Positions 24,910 through 31,022 of a stretch of DNA of 31,022 nt are shown piece after piece. Within the stretch, counting starts at the first letter, position 1, and every line of letters starts with the position of its first letter. Origin of the DNA: an uncultured Amaricoccus sp. (GTDB lineage: Bacteria > Pseudomonadota > Alphaproteobacteria > Rhodobacterales > Rhodobacteraceae); the NCBI RefSeq assembly GCF_937891315.1, contig NZ_CALAGI010000133.1, forward strand, positions 1 through 31,022, given 5' to 3'. Position numbers and translations under genes: made by a program. The notes beneath the pieces were generated by a model. That model saw only the letters and a list, made by a program, of their open reading frames with translations. It was not told the DNA's origin and did no database searches.

Positions 24910-27840
24910 ATGACAAGAAAAATGCTGATCGATGCCACGCACGCCGAAGAGACGCGTGTGGTGGTAGTGGACGGAAGCAAGGTTGACGAATTCGACTTCG
25001 AGTCGCTCAACAAACGCCAACTCGCCGGAAACATCTATCTCGCCAAGGTGACGCGCGTCGAGCCGTCGCTGCAGGCGGCTTTCGTGGACTATGGCGGCAA
25101 CCGCCACGGGTTCCTGGCGTTCTCGGAAATCCATCCGGACTATTACCAGATCCCCAAGGCCGACCGCGAGGCGCTGATGGCCGAGGAGGCCGCGCTCGCC
25201 CGCGAGGCCGAGGAAGAGGCGACCCGCGAGCGGCCGAAGCCCAAGTCGCGTTCGCGCGGGCGCAGGCGGCCGCAGGCCGCGAGCGAGGGGCTCGTGGCCG
25301 AGGAGGCGACCGTCGCTTCCGAGGTGATCGAGGCCGAGGCCGGCCAGACGGAGGCGGGCGAGACCGGGGACACCGAGACGGCGGGGGCCCCGGGCACGGA
25401 ATTCGCGCCCGGGATCGAGGCCGCCCCCGTCGCGGCGGAGGCGGAAACCACCGACGACGCCCGGCACGCCGAGGCGGCGTTCGACGACGTCCCACCGCCG
25501 TCGGCGGCGGCGGGTGACTTCGACATTCCGGTGGCGGACGAGCCGACCGGCCCCGCGGCCGAGGAGGCCGATGGCGAGGCCGAATATGAATCCGTCGGCG
25601 GCGACGACGTCGCCGAGGAACGCGCCCCGCGCAAGGCACGCCAGCGGCGCTACAAGATCCAGGAAGTGATCAAGGTCCGGCAGATCCTGCTGGTCCAGGT
25701 CGTCAAGGAGGAGCGCGGCAACAAGGGCGCCGCCCTCACCACCTATCTCTCCCTCGCCGGCCGCTACTGCGTGCTGATGCCGAACACCGCCCGCGGCGGC
25801 GGCATCTCCCGCAAGATCACCAACGCCGCCGACCGCAAGAAGCTCAAGGAGATCTCCTCCTCGATCACCGTGCCCGAGGGCGCGGGCCTGATCATCCGCA
25901 CCGCCGGCGCGGCGCGGACCAAGACCGAGATCAAGCGCGACTACGAGTTCCTGTTGCGGCAGTGGGAGCAGATCCGCGACCTGACGCTCAAATCCATCGC
26001 GCCCTCGCCGATCTACGAGGAAGGCAGCCTGATCAAGCGGGTGATCCGCGACCTCTACAGCCGCGACATCGACGAGATTCTCGTCGATGGCGAACGCGGC
26101 TACCGCGAGGCCAAGGATTACATGAAGATGCTGATGCCTTCGCATGCGAAATACGTGAAGCACTACGCCGAACCGCTGCCGCTGTTCTCCCGCTTCCAGG
26201 TGGAAAGCTACCTCAGCGCGATGTTCAACCCGGTCGTGCAGCTGAAATCCGGCGGCTATATCGTCATCGATGTCACCGAGGCGCTGGTCGCGGTCGATGT
26301 GAACTCCGGCCGGGCGACGCGCGAATCCTCGATCGAGGACACCGCGCTCAAGACCAACATGGAGGCGGCCGAGGAAGCGGCGCGGCAGATGCGTCTGCGC
26401 GACCTCGCCGGCCTCATCGTCATCGACTTCATCGACATGGAGGACCGGCGCAACAACCTCTCCGTCGAGAAGAAGCTGAAGGACAAGCTGAAATCCGATC
26501 GCGCCCGCATCCAGGTGGGCCGGATCTCGGGCTTTGGCCTGCTGGAGATGAGCCGCCAGCGGCTGCGCCCTGGCATGATCGAGGCGACGACCAAGGCCTG
26601 CTCGCACTGCCACGGCACGGGCCGGGTGCGTTCCGACGATTCGATGGCGCTCGCCCTGTTGCGGGACGTCGAGGAGGAAGGCGTGCGCCAGCGCTCGAAG
26701 GAGATGCTGATCACCGCCCCGGTCGAGATCGCGAACTATCTCCTGAACCAGAAGCGCGAGCATATCGCCCTGATCGAACAGCGCTTCGGCCTCAGCGTGC
26801 GCGTCGAGGGCGACCCGAGCCTGATCAGCCCGGATTACCGGATGGAGCGGTTCAAGACCGCCTCGCGCATCATCCCGGTACCGGAGGCGCTGAACCTGCC
26901 CAAGGTCGCCTATCCCGAGGAGGAGATTCTCGAGGAAGAGGACGAGATCGAGGAGGAGACCAGCGCCTCGGCCGAGTCGGACGCCGCCGGCACGGATCGC
27001 CAGGGTGGCAAGCGCAAGCGGCGGCGCCGTCGGCGTGGCGGCAAGAACGGCGACGAGAACGGCGGACAGCGGTTCGACGAGGCCGAGCCGTTCGAGGCGG
27101 TCGAGACCGGCGAGGAAACGCTGGACGAAGGTCCGTCCGAGGCCGACGCGGTGGTCGCGGTCGAGGAACCGCCGGTCGAGCGCTCGAAATCCCGCCGGCG
27201 GTCGCGCGGCCGCGCCCCGGCGACGGAAATCGCGGGGACCGAGATCGGGACGGCCGAGGTCGTGGAGGCGGACGCCGCCGCGGAACCCGTCGTCCAGCTC
27301 GACGCGGCGTTTGGCGAGGTGATCGACCTCGGCGAGATCGCGTCCGATATCGTCGAAGTGCCGGAAACCGAGAGCCCGCGCCCGAAGCGCCGCGAGCGGG
27401 TCCGCAAACCCGTCGGGGCCGTGGTCGGAACGGCGCCGTCGGGCGGTCCTGACACGCTTGGCGGGCCGGTCGATGCCGCGCAGCCGGGCGAGACCGCCGA
27501 AATCTCCGAAACCGTCGAGGTCACGACGGAGCCTGTCGCGGCGGAGCCCGAGGCACTCGACCTCCCGCCCCTCGCGGACGAACCAGCGCACCCCCACGGG
27601 GACGCGACGTCCGGAAAAGCGCCCGTCGAGGAAACGGCGTTCGGGGAGGCGGGCTTCGAACAGGTCGCCGAGTCGGCGACGATCGACATTTCGGACGCGC
27701 CGGCCGAGGCCGACTGGACGCCCCCGCCGGCGCTGGAGGAGGCGATGGCCGAGGGTGAGCCGGACCAGCCTCGGGAGGAATTCTCCGAAGACCCCGAGGC
27801 GCCCGCCGGCCCGAAGCGGCGCGGCTGGTGGTCGCGCTGA
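24910..27840 (+). CDS. rne: Ribonuclease E
   Basis: A 976-residue endoribonuclease central to mRNA decay and rRNA/tRNA maturation. It begins with the conserved KMLIDATHAEETRVVVVDG, and the S1 domain starts near residue 35 (RQLAGNIYLAKVTRVEPSLQ). That domain is interrupted by a long acidic, Ala/Glu-rich insertion (about 85-243) and resumes at RRYKIQEVIKVRQ. Catalytic Mg ligands are in AVDVNSG (Asp463) and VIDFIDM (Asp506); the Zn-link is CSHC (Cys564, Cys567). After about 665 comes a disordered scaffold with a basic block (KRKRRRRRRGG near 700) and the ending KRRGWWSR. ATG 24910 is chosen because it gives the usual MxxKMLIDATH start; in-frame ATGs at 24847 and 24886 also exist. Its ribosome site is weak. 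Confidence 0.95.
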   Translation: MTRKMLIDATHAEETRVVVVDGSKVDEFDFESLNKRQLAGNIYLAKVTRVEPSLQAAFVDYGGNRHGFLAFSEIHPDYYQIPKADREALMAEEAALAREAEEEATRERPKPKSRSRGRRRPQAASEGLVAEEATVASEVIEAEAGQTEAGETGDTETAGAPGTEFAPGIEAAPVAAEAETTDDARHAEAAFDDVPPPSAAAGDFDIPVADEPTGPAAEEADGEAEYESVGGDDVAEERAPRKARQRRYKIQEVIKVRQILLVQVVKEERGNKGAALTTYLSLAGRYCVLMPNTARGGGISRKITNAADRKKLKEISSSITVPEGAGLIIRTAGAARTKTEIKRDYEFLLRQWEQIRDLTLKSIAPSPIYEEGSLIKRVIRDLYSRDIDEILVDGERGYREAKDYMKMLMPSHAKYVKHYAEPLPLFSRFQVESYLSAMFNPVVQLKSGGYIVIDVTEALVAVDVNSGRATRESSIEDTALKTNMEAAEEAARQMRLRDLAGLIVIDFIDMEDRRNNLSVEKKLKDKLKSDRARIQVGRISGFGLLEMSRQRLRPGMIEATTKACSHCHGTGRVRSDDSMALALLRDVEEEGVRQRSKEMLITAPVEIANYLLNQKREHIALIEQRFGLSVRVEGDPSLISPDYRMERFKTASRIIPVPEALNLPKVAYPEEEILEEEDEIEEETSASAESDAAGTDRQGGKRKRRRRRRGGKNGDENGGQRFDEAEPFEAVETGEETLDEGPSEADAVVAVEEPPVERSKSRRRSRGRAPATEIAGTEIGTAEVVEADAAAEPVVQLDAAFGEVIDLGEIASDIVEVPETESPRPKRRERVRKPVGAVVGTAPSGGPDTLGGPVDAAQPGETAEISETVEVTTEPVAAEPEALDLPPLADEPAHPHGDATSGKAPVEETAFGEAGFEQVAESATIDISDAPAEADWTPPPALEEAMAEGEPDQPREEFSEDPEAPAGPKRRGWWSR

Positions 27841-27849
27841 CCCCCCGCG

Positions 27850-28992
27850 TCAGCGCCGCGACCAGCGGCGCAGGCGCGTGAGGCCTTCTGCGATGTCGGC
27901 GGTGGAACGGGCGTAGGAGAAGCGGAGCGTCCCCGCCCCGCGTCCTGGATCGAAATCGAGGCCCGGGGTGACCGCGACCCCGGCCTCGGCCAGGATCCTC
28001 GCCGACAGCGCATTGCTGTCGTCGGTCAGGTCCGACACGTCGGCATAGACATAAAAGGCGCCGTCCGGCGGCGCGATGCGGGTAAAACCGGCCTCGGGCA
28101 GCCCCCTGAGCATCAGCGCGCGATTGGCGCGATAGACAGCGAGATTGGCGTCCAGCTCCTCGACGGCGTCGAGCGCGGCGAGGGCCGCGACTTGGCTGGC
28201 ATGCGGCGCGCAGATGAAGAGGTTCTGCGCCAGCCGCTCGACCCGGCGGACATGCGCCTCCGGCACCACCATCCAGCCGATGCGCCAGCCGGTCATCGAG
28301 AAATATTTCGAGAAGGAATTGATCACATAGACCTCGTCGCTGATCTCCAGCGCCGAGACGGCGCGCGCGCCGTACTGGATGCCGTGATAGATCTCGTCCG
28401 AGACAAAGGCGATGCCGCGCTCCGCCGCCGCGCCGATCAGCGCCGCGAGCTCCGCCCGTCCGAGCATGGTGCCCGTCGGATTCGCCGGGCTCGCCACCAG
28501 CAGCCCGGCCAGATCACCGCGGGCGAGATCGGCCGGCGCCGGTTGAAACCGGTTCTCGGCCCGCGTCTCGATGCCGACCGGGACGAGGCCGAGCGATTTC
28601 AGGATGTTGCGATAGCTCGGATAGCCGGGCTCGCCGATCGCCACCCGTTCGCCATTGTCGAACAGCGAGGCGAAGGCGAGAATGAAGCCGCAGGACGAGC
28701 CGGCGGTGACCACGACGCGGTTCGGATCGAGATCGAGCCCGTACCAGTCGCGATAGAGCCGCGCGATCCGCGCCCGCAGGTCGGGCAGTCCGAGCGCCAC
28801 GGTATAGCCGAGCGGCTCGCCCGCCATCGCCCGCGCGAGCGCGGCGCGGGCCGGGCCGGGGGCCGGGGTGCCCGGCTGGCCGACCTCCATATGGATGATC
28901 GACCGTCCCCGCGCCTCCTCGGCCCGCGCGGCCTCCATCACGTCCATCACGATGAAGGGATCGACCTCCCCTCTCCTTGAACTTCTAAGCAC
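27850..28992 (-). CDS. Pyridoxal-phosphate aminotransferase, class I/II
   Basis: A 380-residue fold-type I aminotransferase. It has the N-terminal VDPFIVMDVMEAARAEE and HMEVGQPGTPAP, GYTVALGLPDLRARIA, VTAGSSCGFILAF, EPGYPSYRN, ASPANPTGTML (Asn171), VSDEIYHGI (Asp199), the PLP Lys229 in NSFSKYFSMTGWRIGW, and LRFSYARS near the end. Substrate specificity is not readable; relatives are generic aspartate/aromatic-type enzymes. The start is GTG 28992, immediately after an in-frame TAA, with AAAGG upstream. The first codons (CTT AGA AGT TCA AGG AGA) are rare for this genome, and the integrated element begins about 30 bases away, so the 5' end may have been altered. It converges with rne at nine bases. 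Confidence 0.93.
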   Translation of the reverse strand: MLRSSRRGEVDPFIVMDVMEAARAEEARGRSIIHMEVGQPGTPAPGPARAALARAMAGEPLGYTVALGLPDLRARIARLYRDWYGLDLDPNRVVVTAGSSCGFILAFASLFDNGERVAIGEPGYPSYRNILKSLGLVPVGIETRAENRFQPAPADLARGDLAGLLVASPANPTGTMLGRAELAALIGAAAERGIAFVSDEIYHGIQYGARAVSALEISDEVYVINSFSKYFSMTGWRIGWMVVPEAHVRRVERLAQNLFICAPHASQVAALAALDAVEELDANLAVYRANRALMLRGLPEAGFTRIAPPDGAFYVYADVSDLTDDSNALSARILAEAGVAVTPGLDFDPGRGAGTLRFSYARSTADIAEGLTRLRRWSRR

Positions 28993-29012
28993 TTATGAGC
29001 CTTTCACACATC

Positions 29013-29036
29013 ATCCGCCACGTTATCCGCCACGTT
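29013..29036 (-). repeat. Tandem 12-base repeat over the integrase stop codon
   Basis: ATCCGCCACGTT occurs twice in direct succession (29013-29024, 29025-29036). The integrase TAA stop spans the junction. Its position at the edge of the integrated element makes it a candidate part of the attachment site, but no second copy is in the window. Confidence 0.5.
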
Positions 29037-30123
29037 TCGCGTCGAGCGCCGCGACGGCTCGGTCCTGGTAGCGCGGGGAATGCTGGCGATACACCCGCTC
29101 AAGGGTCGCCGCCGTGGTCGCGAAAAAGTCGGCGGCGTCCTCGATCGTCATTCCGGCCTGGAACGCCCAGGTTACCGCGGTGTGCTTCAGGGTATGCGGG
29201 GACACGTCCGGCAGCCCCGCGTCGATGCACACCCTCTCGAACGCCGCCTTGATCGTGCCGCAGGGCCGTCCCCGCCACATGACGACGTGCGAGCCCCCTT
29301 CCCTCTCCCACCGGCGGAGATGGGCCCTGATCGTCCGCGTCATGCGGCAGGACCCTCGTCTCTTTCTGGTCTCTACCTCGCCGCGCGGGAGGAAGTGGAA
29401 TGTGCCGGCGGCCGTGTCGGCATGGCCGCCGGCGGCGATCACCGGCGTCCAGCGCAGCGCGAGGATCGCGCGCATTCGGCGGCCGGTCGCGAGCGCAACC
29501 AGGATGAAGCGCCGGAGATGCGGCGGGGAGTACCGCAGGAGACGCGCGACCTCCTCACGGGTCAGCCACCGGTCCCGCGGAGGCGCGGCCGGCGGGAGCG
29601 TCACGAGCGGCGCCGATACGATCGCGCCCTCGCGGACCGCGAAGTTCAGCGCCGCCTGCAATATCCCGAGATATCGTCTGCACGATGGGGGCGAGTTGCT
29701 GGAGCGGACCCGGTAGCGGCGGCCGAGGACGTCGACGACCTCCCGCTCGCGCTCCAACCCCATGTGCCTGACATAGGCGCGGCAGGTGGTGCCCTTGATC
29801 GTGTCGCACGTCTTGCCTCCCCAGAATTCCGCGAGCGCCTGTATCGACGAGGAGAGCGCCTCGGCCCCCGGCTCGTCGAGCTTGTGCTCGGCGTAGAGCG
29901 CGAGCACCTCACCGATGGTGACTTCGGTGAGCTGACCAGGGCCGACCCTCGCCGGGAGCTTGCCGGCTAGGTGCGCCTGGAGCTTCTGCTCCGCAGCCGC
30001 CTGACCGCCTGCTCCGCGAGCGCCTGTCCTGCGCTGGCCACCGGGGAGATCGCGGTCGAGGATGATCCACTCGTCGGTTGAGGGGCGTCGCCAGAGGCGC
30101 GCCGGCTTGCGCGGTCGGGGCAT
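29023..30123 (-). CDS. int: Tyrosine recombinase / phage-type integrase
   Basis: A 366-residue site-specific recombinase that would integrate and excise the element to its right. The N-terminal part has a small arm-binding segment (WIILDRD ... RRTGARGAGGQAAAEQKL) and a SAM-like core-binding domain (about 65-170). The catalytic domain has TGRRMRAILALRW (Arg216), HTLKHTAVTW (His310, then Lys313 where the second catalytic Arg is usual), and the nucleophile Tyr345 in LERVYRQHSP. The Lys and the Ala219 at the usual Glu position are departures from consensus that occur in some alphaproteobacterial integrases as far as I recall. The gene overlaps the upstream HTH gene by 157 bases and ends next to the aminotransferase gene. 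Confidence 0.9.
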   Translation of the reverse strand: MPRPRKPARLWRRPSTDEWIILDRDLPGGQRRTGARGAGGQAAAEQKLQAHLAGKLPARVGPGQLTEVTIGEVLALYAEHKLDEPGAEALSSSIQALAEFWGGKTCDTIKGTTCRAYVRHMGLEREREVVDVLGRRYRVRSSNSPPSCRRYLGILQAALNFAVREGAIVSAPLVTLPPAAPPRDRWLTREEVARLLRYSPPHLRRFILVALATGRRMRAILALRWTPVIAAGGHADTAAGTFHFLPRGEVETRKRRGSCRMTRTIRAHLRRWEREGGSHVVMWRGRPCGTIKAAFERVCIDAGLPDVSPHTLKHTAVTWAFQAGMTIEDAADFFATTAATLERVYRQHSPRYQDRAVAALDAKRGG

Positions 30124-30284
30124 GTGGCGAATCGCTCCAATTCGGCGGGTGAGATGAAGTATCTCCGCCCGTGCTTCACCGCGGCGAGTCGTTTCTTGAG
30201 TATGGCTTCCCGGATGTACTTGACCGACACAATTCCGTTCAGCCGCGCCGCCGCCTCCTCGACCGTGAGCAGCAGGCTATCCAT
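29967..30284 (-). CDS. Excisionase-like helix-turn-helix protein
   Basis: A 105-residue protein. Residues 1-50 (DSLLLTVEEAAARLNGIVSVKYIREAILKKRLAAVKHGRRYFISPAELERF) form a MerR/excisionase-type winged HTH that probably directs the integrase towards excision or regulates it. The tail from residue 55 is Ser/Ala/Arg-rich and unstructured. ATG 30284 is chosen; the frame upstream to 30398 overlaps another HTH gene. The C-terminal third is encoded in sequence that also encodes the start of the integrase in another frame (157-base overlap), an unusually long overlap. The tail may be the by-product of that overlap. Confidence 0.78.
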   Translation of the reverse strand: MDSLLLTVEEAAARLNGIVSVKYIREAILKKRLAAVKHGRRYFISPAELERFATCPDRASRRASGDAPQPTSGSSSTAISPVASAGQALAEQAVRRLRSRSSRRT

Positions 30285-30567
30285 CGCCACTCTCCGCCTG
30301 TTCCGCGACGGCCCGCCCCGCGTCGCTCGCCACCGAGCCGGCGGATCGCGTCCCCGGCTGAGGGAGCGACCGGAAAGCCTGCGTGAGCTCGGAAACATCC
30401 CAGATTGTGCGGGATCCGGCCCGCCTCGGCTGAGGCATGGCCCCCGAGGCGACCATCTGATCGAAGTAGCTGGGGCTGATGCCGATGAACTCGGCCGCCT
30501 GCGCCCGGTTGATGCCGATCGGCGTCAGTCCCGCCGGCAGGAGCGAATCGGGTCCACGGGCTTTCAT
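30277..30567 (-). CDS. Small HTH DNA-binding protein (AlpA/excisionase-like)
   Basis: A 96-residue protein with the core TPIGINRAQAAEFIGISPSYFDQMVASGAMPQPRRAGSRTIWDVSEL, a helix-turn-helix of the AlpA/MerR-like kind used by phage and island regulators. ATG 30567 overlaps the stop of the upstream membrane-protein gene (ATGA), which fixes the start; an ATG 24 bases earlier is less likely. Its stop overlaps the excisionase-like gene by eight bases. The tail after residue 70 is polar. It probably controls expression of the integration genes. DNA target unknown. Confidence 0.75.
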   Translation of the reverse strand: MKARGPDSLLPAGLTPIGINRAQAAEFIGISPSYFDQMVASGAMPQPRRAGSRTIWDVSELTQAFRSLPQPGTRSAGSVASDAGRAVAEQAESGDG

Positions 30568-30770
30568 GGCAGCACCCCCGGCATCGGCCACAGACCCGCG
30601 TAGAGCAGCCAGTCGCAGGCCAGCGAGCCGACCATGATCCCGATCGCGACGCCGAGGGCGAGGCGCAGCGCGGTGCCGAATTCGGAGCCGAGGGCGCGGA
30701 TCACGGCGGACCAGAGGTTGCGCCGGCGCTCAGCTCGCCAGTCGATCAGTCGCAGGTCCCGGTTCGCCAT
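30564..30770 (-). CDS. 68-residue membrane protein of the integrated element
   Basis: A small protein with a basic N-terminus (ANRDLRLIDWRAERRRNLW) and one long or two short hydrophobic segments (about 34-66; ALRLALGVAIGIMVGSLACDWLLYAGLW). It is probably inner-membrane. No family recognised. ATG 30770 lies three bases after the stop of the preceding 28-residue ORF, and its stop overlaps the next gene, so it belongs to a tightly packed run of small genes. Confidence 0.65.
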   Translation of the reverse strand: MANRDLRLIDWRAERRRNLWSAVIRALGSEFGTALRLALGVAIGIMVGSLACDWLLYAGLWPMPGVLP

Positions 30771-30773
30771 CGG

Positions 30774-30860
30774 TCAGCTCCGTGTGGCGCGGGCGCGGCG
30801 GTCGCGCAGGATCGCGGCGGCGAGGATCAGGAAGACTTGGACGCGGCGGATGGTGGTCAT
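30774..30860 (-). CDS. 28-residue hydrophobic micro-ORF
   Basis: ATG 30860 to TGA 30774 encodes MTTIRRVQVFLILAAA and a basic tail (ILRDRRARATRS). The hydrophobic run is about 11 residues. Its start overlaps the stop of a 21-residue ORF (ATGA) and its stop precedes the next gene by three bases. GGGGAA is a weak ribosome site. The chain of overlaps is the main evidence; translation is unproven. Confidence 0.35.
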   Translation of the reverse strand: MTTIRRVQVFLILAAAILRDRRARATRS

Positions 30861-30922
30861 GCGGTTCCCCGTGCAGTGGTCGGCGAGGCGGAGCGGAAAT
30901 CGGATCGGCCTTGGCCGCTCAT
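30857..30922 (-). CDS. 21-residue micro-ORF
   Basis: ATG 30922 to TGA 30857 encodes 21 polar residues (MSGQGRSDFRSASPTT, then ARGTA). Both ends overlap neighbours by ATGA. It has no recognisable domain and may simply be a coupling relay or chance. Confidence 0.2.
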   Translation of the reverse strand: MSGQGRSDFRSASPTTARGTA

Positions 30923-31022
30923 CGCGGCGCCGGACCGGACGGGTCGGGCGCGCGGTCCGCGCGGCACGGGGCGGCGTCCGACAGCGCCGCGACGAGCGTC
31001 CTGGCGTGGCGCTGGGCGAGGT
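30919..31022 (-). CDS. C-terminal end of an unidentified protein (partial)
   Basis: A frame enters from the right edge on the - strand and ends at TGA 30919-30921, giving LAQRHARTLVAALSDAAP and a polar Pro/Arg tail ending PAPR. It is too short to identify. Its stop overlaps the next start codon by ATGA, consistent with being the next upstream gene of the element. Confidence 0.35.
   Translation of the reverse strand, partial: LAQRHARTLVAALSDAAPCRADRAPDPSGPAPR

Noticed and set aside
24442..27597. A 1051-codon frame on the - strand opposite rne
   Set aside because: It mirrors the rne coding sequence and its leader; no independent motif or ribosome site.
28993..29022. A tRNA gene as the integration target
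   Set aside because: Only 30 bases separate the genes and no cloverleaf or T-loop pattern is present.

Overview
The window is high-GC chromosomal DNA from an alphaproteobacterium, most likely a member of the Rhodobacterales. The grounds are the gene neighbourhoods (mce-DUF1467, aspS, pabB-pabC, rne divergent from amidase-mrcA-prfB), the RNase E with a large insertion in its S1 domain, and the strong GC bias at third codon positions. That bias produces very long antisense reading frames opposite carB, mrcA and rne, which I treat as shadows. No rRNA, tRNA or CRISPR array was seen.

Layout. 1-866 (+): end of methylmalonyl-CoA epimerase, a DUF1467 membrane protein, and a 46-residue hydrophobic small protein followed by a clear intrinsic terminator. 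890-3637 (-): a GNAT acetyltransferase coupled to a tyrosine-phosphatase-like protein, and a nitroreductase coupled to an EI24/CysZ-like membrane protein. 3779-4453 (+): an orphan MT-A70 adenine methyltransferase. 4764-7074 (-): aspS and DUF1993. 7363-9092 (-): pabB and pabC. 9555-10394 (+): an EamA/DMT transporter. 11161-14463 (+): carB. 14437-16293 (-): an AT-richer RelA/SpoT-domain gene that looks acquired, a 66-residue coiled-coil protein and a BrnA-like antitoxin. 16571-18024 (+): an RTX protein and a SleB-type wall hydrolase. 18037-18828 (-): DUF2189, with an FNR-type box upstream. 19025-24445 (-): amidase, PBP1A, YbaN/DUF454 and prfB. 24910-27840 (+): rne, with a long leader holding a small ORF. 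27850-28992 (-): a class I/II aminotransferase. 28993-31022 (-): the integrase end of an integrated element, in which very small genes are chained by start/stop overlaps.

The most unusual signal is a family of four non-coding intergenic repeats (about 205-250 bp each) at 4454-4690, 7143-7364, 9290-9506 and 10501-10722. Two copies differ at only 7 of 204 positions. The divergent copies keep the same set of hairpins through compensatory base changes, although their primary sequence differs. Copies sit directly at gene 3' ends, and two of them carry an extended -10 promoter motif in their tail. This looks like a structured 3'-UTR RNA or a palindromic non-autonomous mobile element that I cannot assign to a named family.

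The second lead is the 14.4-16.6 kb island. It combines a RelA/SpoT synthetase with all expected catalytic residues, a coiled-coil protein, a BrnA-like antitoxin without an adjacent BrnT, two copies of a second palindromic repeat, and phased operator-like repeats. It may be a stress or phage-defence module.
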